Of a DNA stretch of 64,000 nt, positions 61,777 to 64,000 are shown piece by piece; within the stretch, counting starts at the first letter, position 1; each line of letters opens with the position of its first letter. The notes under the pieces are model-generated. The model saw nothing but the letters and a program-made list of their open reading frames with translations, ran no database searches and was not told where the DNA came from. Origin of the DNA: Pantoea agglomerans (GTDB lineage: Bacteria > Pseudomonadota > Gammaproteobacteria > Enterobacterales > Enterobacteriaceae). The DNA lies in the NCBI RefSeq assembly GCF_021397715.1, contig NZ_CP090207.1, positions 3,596,001 to 3,660,000 of the forward strand. Direction: 5' to 3'. The translations under genes were made by a program, and so were the position numbers.

Positions 61777-62748
61777 ATGCGTTTTTTGAGAAAATTAAAG
61801 CGGATCACCCAGGAATACAGATTAGACCTGATTATTTTCTTTACTTTAGTCACTATTATAGGATCTTCCGGCTTTGAAAAAAACATTAAGGAAATAGCAG
61901 GCTCAATAGGCTTGATAATTATCATTTCATCTATAATTTTTTTGCCGCACAGAGCATTAGCGATATTTCATACATTCATATTCAAATATCAGAATCGCAC
62001 GCTGAAGAAAGTAGCTGGCACACTATCATTACTCTCGTGGTTAGTATTTGGGTTAACTTATATAGTACTTCCCCTGGGCTTTGTTTTTACAGGCAGACTT
62101 CTGTTTCTTACCTTCATTTTATTAACGCTTGCGGGCGGTATTCTGACTTTTTACGATTTAGAAAAAAATGGAAATCTCTCCTTGCGAAAAATCAGGCTGA
62201 CGCTCTGGTTTTTCTTACCGCTCTGTTTTATTTTAACTAATGCACTGGCATCAAGTTACTTTACCCAATTCAGCGCATTGAGTATTTCCTCCGTACCTTA
62301 TACTGAATTCATCTGGAAGTTTGTTTTTTCAATTATGGCACTGGCATTGCTGCTCCAGCCGGTAAGCTACCTGATTTTCATTACTCAGGCAGACAAAACC
62401 GAAGGCTATCAGACCGCAACGTTAATCGCTTTTTTTCTGGCTGTATCCGTGGTGCTTTTTGCGATTCCACACTGGGGAGCAAACATCCTCTCCTCAGTTT
62501 TAGATCACGCAACCCGATTTGAATGGCGTGATGAGGCGAAGTGTGGAAAATTAATAATAAAAAGAGAGGATGAGAGATACTTTGGTTTCAATAGCGACAA
62601 ATACACTCTCTATTTCTCTAACCCTGGCTACTGGGGATTTTACGAATTAAATTGTGCTAAAGATAAATATAATAACGATACGTTTCGTCTGACTGCCGTA
62701 GATATCGAAACTCGAAAACCCTGGTTTGGAAAAGATAGCGTGCGTTAA
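61777..62748 (+). CDS. Unknown AT-rich polytopic membrane protein
   Basis: ATG 61777 follows AGGGA and gives 323 residues. I recognise no family. About seven hydrophobic segments (starting LIIFFTLVTIIGSSGF, then IGLIIIISSIIFL, LSLLSWLVFGLTYIVL and so on to SVVLFAIPHW near residue 235) are followed by a C-terminal soluble domain of about 85 residues rich in aromatic and charged residues. That domain ends KDSVR, with two Cys (KCGKLII, LNCAKDK) that could pair in the periplasm. The composition is distinctly AT-rich against its neighbours, which suggests acquisition. No partner genes. Confidence 0.8.
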   Translation: MRFLRKLKRITQEYRLDLIIFFTLVTIIGSSGFEKNIKEIAGSIGLIIIISSIIFLPHRALAIFHTFIFKYQNRTLKKVAGTLSLLSWLVFGLTYIVLPLGFVFTGRLLFLTFILLTLAGGILTFYDLEKNGNLSLRKIRLTLWFFLPLCFILTNALASSYFTQFSALSISSVPYTEFIWKFVFSIMALALLLQPVSYLIFITQADKTEGYQTATLIAFFLAVSVVLFAIPHWGANILSSVLDHATRFEWRDEAKCGKLIIKREDERYFGFNSDKYTLYFSNPGYWGFYELNCAKDKYNNDTFRLTAVDIETRKPWFGKDSVR

Positions 62749-63012
62749 GGACGTTTAGCTCGCTAAAAAATGTGACTGTTTGCCCATATGCCTCGCCGCT
62801 GTCTAAGCAGGACCAGAGCAATACGTGACGTTCCCGGGGATCGTTCCGCCAGACAGTTCAGCAACATAGCCGAAAAGGTAAAGTCGTGACGATCGCCCCG
62901 ATCCCACCAGGATCAACATCCCGCGACCGCTGGCACGCCAGACTGCTCACGACTTGAACAGCCATGCGCTTATCGCTAAGGTAAGCGCGAATTTTCCCGC
63001 CAGGAACGCATC

Positions 63013-63606
63013 ATGATTACCATCGCGCTTATTGACGATCATCTTATCGTCCGCTCCGGGTTTGCCCAGTTGCTGGGACTGGAACCCGATTTTCAGGTTG
63101 TGGCCGAGTTTGGATCGGGCCGTGAGGCGCTGGCGGGTTTACCGGGACGCGGCGTACAGGTCTGTATCTGCGACATCTCAATGCCCGATCTCTCCGGACT
63201 GGAGCTGCTGAGCCAGCTGCCCGCGGGCTTAGCCACCATCATGCTGTCGGTACACGACAGTCCGGCACTGGTCGAACAGGCGCTTAACGCCGGCGCGCGC
63301 GGTTATCTCTCCAAACGCTGTCGTCCCGATGAGCTGATCGCCGCGGTGCGCACGGTTTCCGCCGGTGGCTGTTACCTGACGCCGGAGATTGCCCTTAAGC
63401 TGGCCGCCGGTCGCCAGGACCCGCTGACCCGCCGCGAACGCCAGGTGGCCGAGAAACTGTCGCAGGGGATGCCGGTAAAAACCATTGCAGCCGAGCTGGG
63501 GCTGTCGCCCAAAACCGTTCACGTTCATCGCGCCAACCTGATGGAAAAACTCGGCGTCAGCAACGACGTCGAGCTGGCGCGCCGCATGTTTGACGGCTGG
63601 CAATGA
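63013..63606 (+). CDS. uhpA: Response regulator UhpA
   Basis: The 197-residue protein is close to E. coli UhpA over its full length. The receiver domain has phospho-acceptor Asp54 in CICDISMPD and Lys in LSKRC; the C-terminal LuxR/NarL helix-turn-helix is [44 protein letters not shown]. UhpA activates the hexose-phosphate transporter gene uhpT when phosphorylated by UhpB in response to external glucose-6-phosphate sensed by UhpC. It overlaps uhpB by 4 bp (ATGA). Confidence 0.97.
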   Translation: MITIALIDDHLIVRSGFAQLLGLEPDFQVVAEFGSGREALAGLPGRGVQVCICDISMPDLSGLELLSQLPAGLATIMLSVHDSPALVEQALNAGARGYLSKRCRPDELIAAVRTVSAGGCYLTPEIALKLAAGRQDPLTRRERQVAEKLSQGMPVKTIAAELGLSPKTVHVHRANLMEKLGVSNDVELARRMFDGWQ

Positions 63607-64000
63607 CGCCGCTTCTGTCGCGGCTGATATCGGTGGCCGCCAGCGTCTGCATCTTCTCGGCGGCCTGGTTCTGCCTGTGGAGCATCAGCCTGCATCTGGT
63701 GGAACGACCCGAGCTGGCGGTGCTGCTGTTTCCGTTTGGCCTGCGGCTGGGGCTGATGCTGCAGTGTCCGCGCGGCTACTGGCCGGTACTGCTGGTCAGC
63801 GAGTGGCTGCTGCTGATCTGGCTGTCGCACGAAGTCGCGCTGGCCCATCTGCCACTGCTGATGCTCGGCGGCGTGCTGACATTGCTGCCGTGGGCCGGTC
63901 AGCAGGAGGTGCTGAACGCCCTGCTGCTGACGCTCACTGGCGGGCTGACGCTGGCTCCGACCTGCCTGGTTATCTGGCACTATCTCACCCGCACCCGCTG
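63603..64000 (+). CDS. uhpB: Sensor histidine kinase UhpB, N-terminal part (cut by window end)
   Basis: The frame starts at ATG 63603, overlapping uhpA, and runs off the right edge after 132 codons. It matches the membrane domain of E. coli Uhp[44 protein letters not shown], and [15 protein letters not shown]. At residue 96/97 (nucleotide 63890/63891) it passes directly from LTLLP to WAGQQ. The E. coli protein, as I recall it, has about 34 more residues there, including one hydrophobic segment. The kinase domain lies outside the window. Confidence 0.93.
   Translation, partial: MTPLLSRLISVAASVCIFSAAWFCLWSISLHLVERPELAVLLFPFGLRLGLMLQCPRGYWPVLLVSEWLLLIWLSHEVALAHLPLLMLGGVLTLLPWAGQQEVLNALLLTLTGGLTLAPTCLVIWHYLTRTR

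Overview
The window is chromosomal DNA from a high-GC member of the Enterobacterales. It is most likely an Erwiniaceae species of the Pantoea/Erwinia type. The protein sequences are close to E. coli, and the backbone follows the E. coli 'right of terminus to thr' order: lasT-arcA-creA-rob-gpmB-yjjX-trpR-slt, then ettA-nadR-radA-serB-ytjB, then yjjG-rimI-holD-rsmC-leu tRNAs-fhuF, and later opgB. Several E. coli neighbours are absent between these blocks (creBCD, and the prfC-to-lplA stretch between yjjG and ytjB). Accessory cassettes sit in their place. Genus assignment is inference from gene content and memory of E. coli proteins, not from a search.

Layout. 1-7318 is backbone: anaerobic regulator ArcA with a 600-bp leader, CreA, Rob, GpmB, YjjX, TrpR with its own operator, and lytic transglycosylase Slt. 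7319-23947 is a ~16-kb accessory segment between slt and ettA. Its first part is a co-directional eight-gene urea operon: allophanate hydrolase, urea carboxylase, a GntR regulator and the UrtABCDE urea ABC transporter. It is preceded by a consensus-like sigma-54 promoter and a probable NtrC site. Its second part is a deoxyribose utilisation locus (deoQ divergent from deoK-deoP-deoX) with two DeoR-type operators and a CRP site. 23948-35408 returns to backbone (EttA, NadR, RadA, SerB, YtjB, YjjG, RimI, HolD, RsmC). It is interrupted by an AT-rich orphan gene, a LysR regulator and a quinone-reductase-like dehydrogenase. Three identical tandem tRNA-Leu(CAG) genes follow.

35880-48999 holds iron-linked genes with Fur boxes (a small membrane protein and fhuF) flanking a diguanylate cyclase, a YbaK-like deacylase, and a same-strand cluster of two MFS permeases, a LacI regulator and a nucleoside hydrolase. 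It also holds a histidine phosphatase convergent with a YVTN beta-propeller protein, a lone glycosyltransferase, a LysR regulator and a tautomerase. 49223-54586 holds OpgB, a coiled-coil protein built on 42-bp tandem repeats, a GNAT acetyltransferase and a divergent MocR regulator. 54583-59468 is a complete LacI-controlled polar amino-acid-type ABC importer plus an FAD amine oxidoreductase, with twin perfect palindromic operators. The right end has an RcnB-like periplasmic protein, a decayed serine-hydrolase remnant, YecA, an AT-rich unknown membrane protein, UhpA and the start of UhpB. UhpB appears to lack about 34 residues of its membrane domain.

The main metabolic theme is scavenging of nitrogen and carbon from small metabolites: urea, deoxyribose, nucleosides, amino acids or derived amines, and hexose phosphates. 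Nearly every cassette carries its own regulator and recognisable operators. I saw no phage, insertion sequence or CRISPR array.
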